The translations under genes and the position numbers were made by a program. A stretch of 64,000 bases of DNA from Lentibacillus halodurans (GTDB lineage: Bacteria; Bacillota; Bacilli; Bacillales; Amphibacillaceae): assembly GCF_900112045.1 (NCBI RefSeq), contig NZ_FOJW01000004.1:211741-275740 (forward strand). Direction: 5' to 3'. The notes beneath the pieces were generated by a model that was not told the DNA's origin, made no database searches, and saw nothing but the letters and a program-made list of their open reading frames with translations. Position 1 is the stretch's first letter. The number at the start of each line of letters is the position of its first letter. This document shows positions 44,512 through 52,105 of the stretch, piece after piece.

Positions 44512-46239
44512 ATGAGTGATTGGGAAACAGTTTATGAAAAATGGCGTTCCTATGAAAGTCTTAATCCGGCGTTAAAACAGGAATTGGAAAATATGGAAGG
44601 TCATCAGGAAATGCTGGAGGATGCTTTTTATACGGAATTGACCTTTGGAACCGGGGGCATGCGTGGTGTGCTCGGCCCTGGGATTAACCGGATGAATATA
44701 TATACGGTCAGGAAGGCGGTAAATGGTCTTGCTGAGTACTTAAAGATTCATTGTGTGAATGTTTATGACCGTGGTGTTGTTGTATCATATGATTCCAGGT
44801 ATATGTCCAAAGAATTTGCAATTGAAACGGCAAAGGTGCTTGGTGCGCATGGTATTAAACCATATGTTTTTGATACATTGCACCCAACACCACTACTTTC
44901 GTTTGCCGTACGATATCTAGGAACAGTTGCCGGTGTTATGATAACAGCCAGTCACAATCCGCCGCAATACAATGGCTTTAAAGTATATAATGAAGATGGC
45001 GGACAAATAACTCCCGATGAAGCAAGTGAGATTATTGGCTATATCAACGGGACAGAGGATGAATTAACCGTACCGTATCTTACACAAGAGGAAATGGAAG
45101 AACAGGACTTGCTTACATGGGTCGGGCAGGAAATAGACAATGCTTATCTGGAGCAGCTGGAGGGAATTACGAAACTGGATCCTGAGGCGCAAAACGACGA
45201 TAAAGATTTGCAGATTGTGTTTACGCCGCTCCATGGAACCGCACATGATTTAGTGTTGAAAGGTTTGAAACAGCTGAACTTTCATCAGGTAAATGTCGTG
45301 GCAGAACAGACCGTTGCAGATCCGGATTTTTCCACGGTAGAGTCACCAAATCCAGAAGAGCACCAGGCATTTACCAAGGCGATTAAACAGGGTGAACAGA
45401 CAGATGCGGATATTCTAATTGGCACAGACCCTGATGCGGACCGCTTGGGAATTGCTGCTAAGGATCCATCCGGCAGTTACACGGTGCTGACCGGCAATCA
45501 GCTGGGAGCGTTAATGCTGGACTATATACTCTCGCACAGTGACCCCGCTTTACTGGGGAACGCCCGGATGTTAAAAACCATCGTTACGTCCGAATTGGGA
45601 AGGAAAATTGCTGATAACTATGGCGTGAAAACGATTAATACATTAACAGGTTTCAAATATATCGGCGAAAAGATCCGGAAATTTGATGCAACCGGAGAAA
45701 CGTTTATTTTTGGTTATGAGGAAAGCTATGGATATTTGATCAGCGACTTCACCCGTGATAAGGATGCTGTCCAGTCAGCAGTATTAGCCAGTGAAATGGC
45801 CGATTATTGGAAAAAACAAGGAAAGACACTTTTTGATGCATTGCAACAGCTTTATAAAACACATGGCTATTACCTGGAAGATATGATGTCACTGACGTTA
45901 AAAGGAAAAGAGGGTTCGGAAATGATAGCCTCGATTATGGAAACTATCCGGAAAGAGCCCTTAATGGAGATTGGTGGATTACAGGTGCAGTATGTTGAGG
46001 ATTATCTCTTGAGTGAGCGGAAGGTGATCGAGACTGGCCGGACAGAACCGATTGAGCTGCCAAAGGAAAATGTGGTGAAGTATATGCTGGATTACGAAAG
46101 CTGGGTATGCTTGCGCCCGTCAGGTACAGAGCCGAAAATCAAATGTTATTTTGGTGTGTGTGAAGCCAATGAGGAAGCAGGCATAAGCCGTTTAGCGGAT
46201 TTAAAAGCACACATGGAAAAAATTATACATCATGTGTAA
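44512..46239 (+). CDS. pgcA: Phosphoglucomutase/phosphomannomutase (PgcA type)
   Basis: 575-residue alpha-D-phosphohexomutase interconverting glucose-1-P and glucose-6-P. All four family loops are seen: phosphoserine ITASHNPPQYNGFK (about residue 145), metal loop GTDPDADRLGI (about residue 305), sugar loop GYEESYGYLI (about residue 402) and phosphate loop LRPSGTEPKIKCYF (about residue 540). ATG at 44512 follows GGTGAGG; the open frame 16 codons upstream is not needed. Supplies UDP-glucose for wall and glycolipid synthesis. Confidence 0.94.
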   Translation: MSDWETVYEKWRSYESLNPALKQELENMEGHQEMLEDAFYTELTFGTGGMRGVLGPGINRMNIYTVRKAVNGLAEYLKIHCVNVYDRGVVVSYDSRYMSKEFAIETAKVLGAHGIKPYVFDTLHPTPLLSFAVRYLGTVAGVMITASHNPPQYNGFKVYNEDGGQITPDEASEIIGYINGTEDELTVPYLTQEEMEEQDLLTWVGQEIDNAYLEQLEGITKLDPEAQNDDKDLQIVFTPLHGTAHDLVLKGLKQLNFHQVNVVAEQTVADPDFSTVESPNPEEHQAFTKAIKQGEQTDADILIGTDPDADRLGIAAKDPSGSYTVLTGNQLGALMLDYILSHSDPALLGNARMLKTIVTSELGRKIADNYGVKTINTLTGFKYIGEKIRKFDATGETFIFGYEESYGYLISDFTRDKDAVQSAVLASEMADYWKKQGKTLFDALQQLYKTHGYYLEDMMSLTLKGKEGSEMIASIMETIRKEPLMEIGGLQVQYVEDYLLSERKVIETGRTEPIELPKENVVKYMLDYESWVCLRPSGTEPKIKCYFGVCEANEEAGISRLADLKAHMEKIIHHV

Positions 46240-46306
46240 CTGCTGCGCAGATTTTCCCGAGAGGATATTGTAGGTGTCAAACAACGTATGGCCAGAATAT
46301 AAATGG

Positions 46307-46335
46307 TTGACATTTTACGACATGAACGGTTTAAT
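46307..46335 (+). promoter_or_regulatory. Sigma-A promoter of the riboswitch-terC transcript
   Basis: Perfect TTGACA (46307-46312), a 17-nt spacer and TTTAAT (46330-46335), about 85 nt ahead of the riboswitch. Confidence 0.65.
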
Positions 46336-46420
46336 AAGTATAATGACTATTATGTTCCACTTGAACACATTTTGGAACAGGGAAGTTTACGGTCGATTTT
46401 ACAGGACAAAATATACGTTT

Positions 46421-46540
46421 CATTCCTGAAGGGGAGTAGCTGCACAATTCAAGTCGTCATTTCGAGATGGATAATCTCCGGCTTAATTGGCAACAAATGT
46501 TGTTAGCGAGACCTTTACCACTTAAGGTAAGGGTCTTTTG
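46421..46540 (+). promoter_or_regulatory. yybP-ykoY (manganese) riboswitch
   Basis: The conserved core AAGGGGAGTAGC lies at 46429-46440, followed by CTCCGGC/GGCAAC elements and the closing GCGAGACCTTTACC. The last part forms an 11-bp hairpin, AGACCTTTACC (46509-46519) with GGTAAGGGTCT (46526-46536), plus TTTT, the expression platform. It stands directly before a TerC/YkoY-family gene, the classic context. Members bind Mn2+ and raise expression when it is abundant. Confidence 0.9.
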
Positions 46541-46591
46541 TATGGTCTTTACCTGCTGGTGGGGCCATTTTTAATTGAAGGAGAGATGATT

Positions 46592-47374
46592 GTGGAAATA
46601 CAATTATTGGTTGAATATTTATGGGTGTTGGTTATATTGATTGGTCTGGAAGGTCTGCTGGCTGCCGATAATGCATTGGTGCTTGCGATCATGGTAAAAC
46701 ACCTTCCGGAAAAACAGCGTAAAAGAGCATTGTTTTATGGATTGGCAGGGGCGTTCATACTACGGTTTGGTTCACTGTTTATTATTTCATTTTTGGTTGA
46801 CGTGTGGCAGATACAAGCGCTTGGTGCACTATATCTGTTAGGCATATCGGGAAAAAATTTATATGACAAATTGTCAAACAAAGAAGAAGGCACAGAAGAG
46901 AAAGTGGAGCAGGAGAAAACTGGGAGCGGTTTCTGGATGACCGTTGTAAAAGTGGAGTTTGCTGATCTGGCATTTGCTGTTGATTCTATTTTGGCCGCAG
47001 TCGCACTGGCGGTTGCATTGCCACCGACTGATTTGCCGGCAATTGGCAGTCTTGATGGCGGTCAATTTGCTGTTGTATTTGCTGGGGGTATGATTGGTCT
47101 AATTATTATGCGGTTTGCAGCCAACATTTTTGTGGAATTATTGAATAAGCGGCCAGGTCTTGAGATCGCAGCATTCGCCATTGTCGGCTGGGTTGGTGTT
47201 AAGCTTTCATTAATTGTATTGGCACATGACGAGATTAGCTTGATTCCACATGCTTTCCCTCATTCAACGACATGGAAGCTCATATTCTATATCGTATTGG
47301 TGGCAATTGCAGTCATTGGCTGGTTTGCTTCTGGTAAGGTTGCTGAAAAAACGCCACAGCATGGGAATTCGTAA
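46592..47374 (+). CDS. ykoY: TerC family membrane protein (YkoY-like)
   Basis: 260-residue membrane protein with about seven segments. The two acidic TerC motifs are present: EGLLAADNALVLAIMVKHLP near residue 25 and KVEFADLAFAVDSILAA near residue 120. Between them is a Glu/Lys cytoplasmic loop. The GTG at 46592 is eight bases after GGAG; ATG codons nearby are badly spaced. TerC/YkoY proteins are implicated in Mn2+ export or metallation of exported proteins. The Mn2+ riboswitch upstream supports this role here. Confidence 0.9.
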   Translation: MEIQLLVEYLWVLVILIGLEGLLAADNALVLAIMVKHLPEKQRKRALFYGLAGAFILRFGSLFIISFLVDVWQIQALGALYLLGISGKNLYDKLSNKEEGTEEKVEQEKTGSGFWMTVVKVEFADLAFAVDSILAAVALAVALPPTDLPAIGSLDGGQFAVVFAGGMIGLIIMRFAANIFVELLNKRPGLEIAAFAIVGWVGVKLSLIVLAHDEISLIPHAFPHSTTWKLIFYIVLVAIAVIGWFASGKVAEKTPQHGNS

Positions 47375-47424
47375 AAAGGTGGAAAACTGTTTAAGAATGT
47401 GCGTGATTTAAAGAAGGTGAAAAG

Positions 47425-47784
47425 ATGGCTGTGAATATAAAGCGGATCTATGATCAAACGGAACAAAAAGACGGCATACGGGTTTTGGTTGATCGTGTTT
47501 GGCCAAGGGGCATTTCAAAGGACGATGCGCAACTGGATTATTGGCTTAAGGAACTTGGCCCTTCCACCGATTTGCGAAAATGGTTCGGGCATGATCCCGA
47601 TAGATATGATGTGTTTAAACAAAAATATAAAGCGGAACTTGAAAAAGGCCAGCAGCAAGAAGCGCTGCAAAAATTAAAAGACTTGACTAGAAAACATAAC
47701 AAACAGCTGACATTGTTGTTTTCAGCAAAAGATGAACAACACAATCAGGCCAGGGTGCTGAAGGAAATATTGGACACGCAGTAG
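47425..47784 (+). CDS. DUF488 family protein
   Basis: 119-residue cytosolic protein starting MAVNIKRIYDQTEQKDGIRVLVDRVWPRGISKDDAQLDYW (first residues given in part), the hallmark of the short DUF488 family (YeaO-like). RVWPRG and LRKWFGHDP are the conserved blocks. Function is unknown. GAAGGTG precedes the ATG. It is 50 bp after terC and on the same strand, so possibly cotranscribed. Confidence 0.88.
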   Translation: MAVNIKRIYDQTEQKDGIRVLVDRVWPRGISKDDAQLDYWLKELGPSTDLRKWFGHDPDRYDVFKQKYKAELEKGQQQEALQKLKDLTRKHNKQLTLLFSAKDEQHNQARVLKEILDTQ

Positions 47785-47788
47785 ACAA

Positions 47789-47833
47789 AATCCTGCTGCA
47801 TTGGAAATTCAGCGGCAGGCGGGATTTTTTAGT
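47789..47833 (+). terminator. Probable terminator after the DUF488 gene
   Basis: AAATCC...TGCTGC pairs imperfectly with GCGGCAGGCGGGATTT, followed by TTTT. Confidence 0.55.
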
Positions 47834-47923
47834 AAAATGTGAGAATGGCGTTATGAATTTAGCGGTCTGCTTTAAATTTTTTCGATTTACTTGTGAACAT
47901 CATCAAAAGGTTTGTGAACTTTA

Positions 47924-48072
47924 GCGGTCATATGCCATGACAGTGCCACCGTAATCCCAGGCTTATCTGGTGTCGCTGCTATTCTTTTCGGAAATCTGCA
48001 TGTCTGGAAAGCGCTGAATGGATTGTCGGTATGATCAGTGTTATCCTTGGTACTGGAATGAATCGACTGTGA
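47924..48072 (+). pseudogene. Possible remnant of a small multidrug resistance (SMR) exporter
   Basis: A start-less frame reads ATVIPGLSGVAAILFGN, then LHVWKALNGLSV, to a stop at 48029. A one-base shift continues as MISVILGTGMNRL to a stop at 48070-48072. The joined text resembles the last 45 residues of SMR proteins (G-hydrophobic-G, FG, then a helix ending GxxGLxL). There is no start, no ribosome binding site and a frameshift, so any gene here is dead. The similarity is short and could be chance. Nothing else is seen in 47785-48153. Confidence 0.3.
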
Positions 48073-48153
48073 GCAATTGCAGGATTAGAACTTATAAATG
48101 GTATTTGCTTGCAGGGGATGTGAATGCAGAGATTTTCTACTTGAGGTGATTAA

Positions 48154-48594
48154 GTGGGACAACATCATTTTCATTTAAAAGCGGATTGGCCGGGCGGAAG
48201 AAACAGTACCGGGTCTATTGATGCAGGAAATTTACGGACAAAGATCTCGATACCACCTGAAATGGACGGTCCAGGCATTGGAACGAATCCGGATGAAATG
48301 CTGCTGGGTGCTGCCGCAACATGTTATTTGATAACATTGGCAGCCATGATTGAACGGACCGAGCTCCCGCTGAAGGAGATGGCACTCGAATCGGAAGGGG
48401 TTGTTGACGTCACAAATGGCGTCATCACCTATAAAAAAATCATCCATAAACCATATGTGGCATTGAAGAATGGTGCTGACGAAAAGGACTATCAGAAACT
48501 GCATAAACTTGTGGAAAAGGCCGAATCAAGCTGCATGATCTCCCGTGCTGTCAAAGGCAATGTGGAGATGGAATTGCAGGCAGATATTAGATGA
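48154..48594 (+). CDS. OsmC family peroxide-reactive protein (YmaD-like)
   Basis: 146-residue cytosolic protein with an OsmC fold. The two reactive cysteines are in GAAATCYLITLAAM (about residue 57) and AESSCMISRAVKG (about residue 130). GTNPDEMLLGAAAT is the typical block before the first Cys. Members reduce organic hydroperoxides using these thiols. GTG start eight bases after GAGGTGA. Single gene with its own terminator. Confidence 0.9.
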   Translation: MGQHHFHLKADWPGGRNSTGSIDAGNLRTKISIPPEMDGPGIGTNPDEMLLGAAATCYLITLAAMIERTELPLKEMALESEGVVDVTNGVITYKKIIHKPYVALKNGADEKDYQKLHKLVEKAESSCMISRAVKGNVEMELQADIR

Positions 48595-48625
48595 GCTTGG
48601 GGAAAAGATTCTCCGAGCTTTTTTA
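48594..48625 (+). terminator. Terminator of the osmC-family gene
   Basis: AGCTTGGGGAA (48594-48604) and TTCTCCGAGCT (48609-48619) form an 11-bp stem with two G-U pairs and a 4-nt loop, then TTTTT. Confidence 0.85.
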
Positions 48626-48701
48626 TGATGTTTAACAGGATAGCTTTATTGAAGCGTTTTAAGGTAAATACCCAATAATCGGTAATGGGAGGTCCTTTTC
48701 A

Positions 48702-48839
48702 ATGCCACATGAGCATGTCCTATTCGTAAAAGTCCCGCTGATTAGAAATTCATTTAATGTTGCAATTTCTCCGGTATCATCATATAATCATATTAATAAA
48801 TTAATACGTTTAAATAAATTAATTCGATTTTTACGATGA
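48702..48839 (+). CDS. Possible 45-residue cationic peptide or leader ORF
   Basis: ATG at 48702, nine bases after GGGAGG, starts MPHEHVLFVKVPLIRNSFNV. The C-terminal third holds two near-copies of NKLIRL/NKLIRF and ends FLR. It carries about seven Lys/Arg against one Glu, so it is strongly cationic and could form an amphipathic helix. The stop is 28 bp before the MFS start, so it could be a translated leader controlling the exporter, a small peptide cargo, or chance. No family is recognised. Confidence 0.4.
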   Translation: MPHEHVLFVKVPLIRNSFNVAISPVSSYNHINKLIRLNKLIRFLR

Positions 48840-48867
48840 AATAGTTTCATATCACAAATGAGGAGAG

Positions 48868-50115
48868 ATGCTTGAATTGCAACAGTCCCGGAAAGCATTC
48901 ATGACGAAATGGAAAATGCCTTTGCTGCTTATATCAGGAATTGGTATTTCACGTCTTGGCGATTTTATTTACTTGGTGGCGATTAATGTCCTGATACTGC
49001 AGTTGACGAATTCACCGGTAGCTGTTGCAGGTCTTTGGATTATGGGACCACTCGCGTCTTTACTGACCAAATTTTGGTCTGGCACTTTGATTGACCGTCT
49101 TGATCAAAAGAAGATCATGATTTATACCATTATGATCAGAGCCTTTTTTATGGCAATCATTCCATTTGTTTCTTCCATTTCGATTATCTATGGATGCCTA
49201 TTTCTCTTGTCGGTAGGAAAGGCTTTCTTTGATCCTGCCTCGGTCACATATATCACAAAACTGATCCCAAGAGAGGATCGAAAGGCCTATAATTCATATG
49301 CCAGTCTTGTCATGTCAAGTGCCTTTATTGTCGGGCCTTCCATTGGGGGCGCACTTCTCGTTATAAGTTCGGCAAATGTCACGATCTGGCTGACGACGGG
49401 ATCATTTCTCATTTCGGCATTGATCATGTTATCCCTGCCCAATTATACATCCGAGCGGACTTCTGCATTTAAATGGGACACCTTTAAAAATGATTGGAAG
49501 GCTGTTTATCAATTTAGCCGAAGTTTCCCTTACATCATAAGGATTGTAATCTTGGTTTACGCCCTGATGGTCATTTCCATGGGTATGGACGCACAGGAAG
49601 TTGTATTTATCCAGGAGACGCTTGGTCTGTCTGAAAGTGACTATGGGCTGCTGATGAGTATTACGGGGGTTGGTTCGATAACAGGTGCCTTCATTTTATC
49701 TGTTCTTTCCAAAAAGCTTACGTTAAGGTTTTTGATTGGAATGGGGTTTCTTTTTATCGCCATTGGTTATCTTATCTATGGCTTTTCCTTTTCATTTTGG
49801 TCAGTTGCTGCAGGATTCGTCATGATCGGTTTCTTTAATTCATTTTCTAATTCCGGATTTATGACGTTCTTCCAAAATAACGTTCCAGGAAACATGATCG
49901 GGAGGATATATGGTATTTTGGGTACATTGCAAAGTGCGTTCCAGATTGTTTTTATTCTTTTAATCGGGTTTACGGGTGAAATCATCCCGCTCAGGTACAC
50001 CATCATCAGCGCCTCACTTTTAACGTTTATCATTAGTCTTGTTCTGTTAGTGATGGTGATGAGCGCTTCAAGGAAAGCTTATTACATGGAAGCGTCTCGG
50101 CGTGTTAGTGGCTAG
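48868..50115 (+). CDS. MFS transporter (MFS_3/enterobactin-exporter-like group)
   Basis: 415-residue exporter with 12 predicted segments. The N-terminal loop motif is GTLIDRLDQKKIMIYT and the mid-chain symmetry fits MFS. It starts with a soluble tail QQSRKAFMTKWKMP. The start is uncertain: the ATG at 48868 is only two bases from GGAG, and an in-frame TTG at 48877 is eleven bases away. Substrate unknown; relatives export macrolides, siderophores or drugs. Preceded by a small cationic ORF. Confidence 0.87.
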   Translation: MLELQQSRKAFMTKWKMPLLLISGIGISRLGDFIYLVAINVLILQLTNSPVAVAGLWIMGPLASLLTKFWSGTLIDRLDQKKIMIYTIMIRAFFMAIIPFVSSISIIYGCLFLLSVGKAFFDPASVTYITKLIPREDRKAYNSYASLVMSSAFIVGPSIGGALLVISSANVTIWLTTGSFLISALIMLSLPNYTSERTSAFKWDTFKNDWKAVYQFSRSFPYIIRIVILVYALMVISMGMDAQEVVFIQETLGLSESDYGLLMSITGVGSITGAFILSVLSKKLTLRFLIGMGFLFIAIGYLIYGFSFSFWSVAAGFVMIGFFNSFSNSGFMTFFQNNVPGNMIGRIYGILGTLQSAFQIVFILLIGFTGEIIPLRYTIISASLLTFIISLVLLVMVMSASRKAYYMEASRRVSG

Positions 50116-50501
50116 ACGATGGATGTAACGTGGGATCAAAACAGGTTAATTGTCTGGTAGATCATAACAAGATGTCCTTGAAAAAGTAAGACGTTCTCTA
50201 TTGAGGTGCAAATAATAGAACTCATTTCTGCTATTTTACTATCATTATAATTTTCGGTATCATTGTGTAGTATAATCAGGGAAGTTTTCTATTGGTTATT
50301 CAACGAAACGACGCAGGTAACAAGCAAATTTGAGTAAAAATAGCTTGATATTTATTTGAAAAACATGATAGGATAATTCAATCAGTGTGTAGCGATAGCG
50401 TGAAAATTCTTAACTTGGTGTATTTTACAGCTTTATCAAAGCATTTGTTTCACAACTACGTCTGCCATCTGAAATATTATTTATGGAGATGACAAACGAA
50501 T
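50116..50501. other. 386-bp intergenic gap, nothing recognised
   Basis: AT-rich sequence between two plus-strand genes. TATAAT occurs at 50271-50276 without a convincing -35. No hairpin terminator, RNA or coding frame was supported. Confidence 0.4.
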
Positions 50502-51005
50502 ATGCAAGGAGAAACAAGACTGCCTTTGAACGGAAAAGAGTTTGCTCTATTTTTAGCCATCATTTCAGTAATCTCAGTAAACATTATAGCGCCTCTGATC
50601 ATGGGGTTTGAATTTGGATTTAAAAAAGAAATTTATTTTGATACATTACAAGTAATTCCGTATATATGGGTATGTGTCATTTTATTGGTGACGCTTGTTG
50701 CAAACCCGATAGTTGATAAATTGACAGCAAAGTTTGTTGAGCCTAAGGATGGATTTAATGCAAGAGTATTATTCAATATATTGTTTAGCGTAACCATCTT
50801 GTCGATTTTGCTGACGGTCATTGGATCTTGGATTGGCATGAAGGAAATTAGCTTGAAGCCGATTCAAACGTTCTTTTATGACTGGCCACGTAACTTTTTC
50901 ATTGCATTTTGGGTTGAAACGTTGATTGCACAGCCAGCATCAAGATTTGCAATGAAAAAATTACATGCAAGTCAGGCGAATAAGGCAGAGGGTGTAAATC
51001 CGTAA
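50502..51005 (+). CDS. DUF2798 family membrane protein
   Basis: 167-residue protein with four hydrophobic segments in two similar halves (FALFLAIISVISVNIIAPLI and NILFSVTILSILLTVIGSW, each followed by a W/FI-rich helix), as in DUF2798 proteins. The C-terminal ENP-like block is FFIAFWVETLIAQPASRFAMKKLH. Function unknown. GGAGATGAC precedes the ATG at wide spacing. Strong terminator after the gene. Confidence 0.85.
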   Translation: MQGETRLPLNGKEFALFLAIISVISVNIIAPLIMGFEFGFKKEIYFDTLQVIPYIWVCVILLVTLVANPIVDKLTAKFVEPKDGFNARVLFNILFSVTILSILLTVIGSWIGMKEISLKPIQTFFYDWPRNFFIAFWVETLIAQPASRFAMKKLHASQANKAEGVNP

Positions 51006-51048
51006 CACGTAGAATGGCCTGGACAACATAGAAAAAATTTTCTTGTAT

Positions 51049-51085
51049 AGCCGACTGAGTTTAATAAAAACCAGTCGGCTTTTTA
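51049..51085 (+). terminator. Terminator of the DUF2798 gene
   Basis: AGCCGACTG (51049-51057) and CAGTCGGCT (51072-51080) form a perfect 9-bp stem, then TTTTT. Confidence 0.9.
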
Positions 51086-51165
51086 TGCCGGAGAGTGATA
51101 TATAGTTTAGCAGGTAAAATAGCAGATTGAGAATTTTGTTCTTTCTATTTGGCGTGTAAGTTGTT

Positions 51166-51192
51166 GTGCGATGCAACGCTGCCAAAGCTTTC
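51166..51192. repeat. 27-nt dispersed repeat, copy 1
   Basis: GTGCGATGCAACGCTGCCAA followed by AGCTTTC matches the copy at 57706-57732 at 23 of 27 positions. Both lie in intergenic DNA. Confidence 0.5.
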
Positions 51193-51281
51193 ATGTCCCG
51201 TGTGTCCACCGGCTACATTTGCGATGTCCTTCGTAACTCCCGTAAAAAATCACCTAAACATTCTACTAATCAGGGTTCACA

Positions 51282-51845
51282 TTATTTTTCATTGGTCGGG
51301 AATCCAGTTATGTTAACGTGATACAATTTAGCGGTATCTGTCTTTTGCTCGTGCTCCTTCATAAATAAAGCCAGTTCGGTCAGTTTTTCTTTCACGATTT
51401 TAAAGTCATCTGCACTTAAACACACCGAAATAAAGTGCTGAATCAGCTCGTCTGTATTGAGGATATCCTTGTACTGATTGTTTAACAAGTTTTGTGTTCG
51501 CTTTAAGCTTTCAAGTGCGTTTTCTTTCAGTGCATTGCCTTTGAGCGGATTGTCATGTTTGTTAATGAGTGGTGAAACTTTCTCAAGTGAAATTTCTTTG
51601 GCAATCGGGCGGTAAAATTTTTGCACAATGCCATTGATTACTTCTGTGCGTTCGATTTCAGCGAGCCCGGCCTTTTCCAGGGCGGTCAGATGATATCGCA
51701 TTTTAGAGGCGGGTAGATTAAGCTTGATGGACAGCATTTTTCCGGTTTGGGCACCTTGATCCAGTTCCCATAGAATTTTGACTCTAAGGGGATCGCTTAA
51801 CACTTTCAGCTGTTCCAGGTCCTTCACATAATAAATGTCCTGCAT
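51282..51845 (-). CDS. ArsR-type winged-helix regulator
   Basis: 187-residue regulator. The N-terminal ArsR-like HTH (residues 8-75: LEQLKVLSDPLRVKILWELDQGAQTGKML...) is followed by a longer C-terminal helical region (about 95-180) not found in small ArsR proteins. No Cys metal-binding motif is visible, so a metal sensor is unlikely. The ATG at 51845 follows GAAAGGAAATG; the longer frame is not used. It is divergent from tcyP, and a palindrome lies on the tcyP promoter between them, so it may control the cystine symporter. That link is inference. Confidence 0.82.
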   Translation of the reverse strand: MQDIYYVKDLEQLKVLSDPLRVKILWELDQGAQTGKMLSIKLNLPASKMRYHLTALEKAGLAEIERTEVINGIVQKFYRPIAKEISLEKVSPLINKHDNPLKGNALKENALESLKRTQNLLNNQYKDILNTDELIQHFISVCLSADDFKIVKEKLTELALFMKEHEQKTDTAKLYHVNITGFPTNEK

Positions 51846-51945
51846 GTGAATACATTTCCTTTCATATGATTCCTTTCCATATATTGTACCATTTGGGGAG
51901 ATGGCCGCAAATAAAATAGTCAAAGCAGTAAAGCAAATCTTTTAG

Positions 51946-51975
51946 TTGACACATTTTTACGTGTCCCTGTATATT
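51946..51975 (+). promoter_or_regulatory. tcyP promoter with overlapping inverted repeat
   Basis: Perfect TTGACA (51946-51951), an 18-nt spacer and TATATT (51970-51975). An inverted repeat GACACATTTTTACGTGTC (51948-51965; arms GACACAT and ACGTGTC with one mismatch) covers the -35 and spacer, where a repressor would act. Confidence 0.65.
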
Positions 51976-52105
51976 ATTAAAGCAAACTAATTTTATCGGA
52001 ATTATATTACTTTAATTTTTCCGGAAAATAAAAACGTTTAGCAGCGTGTGGCAACCTGATAACTGCTGCATAAACTAAACGAATATACAGAAGGGGGAGG
52101 GAATC

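Noticed and set aside
46303..46506. 67-codon frame upstream of terC
   Set aside because: It spans the promoter and the yybP-ykoY riboswitch and has no ribosome binding site.
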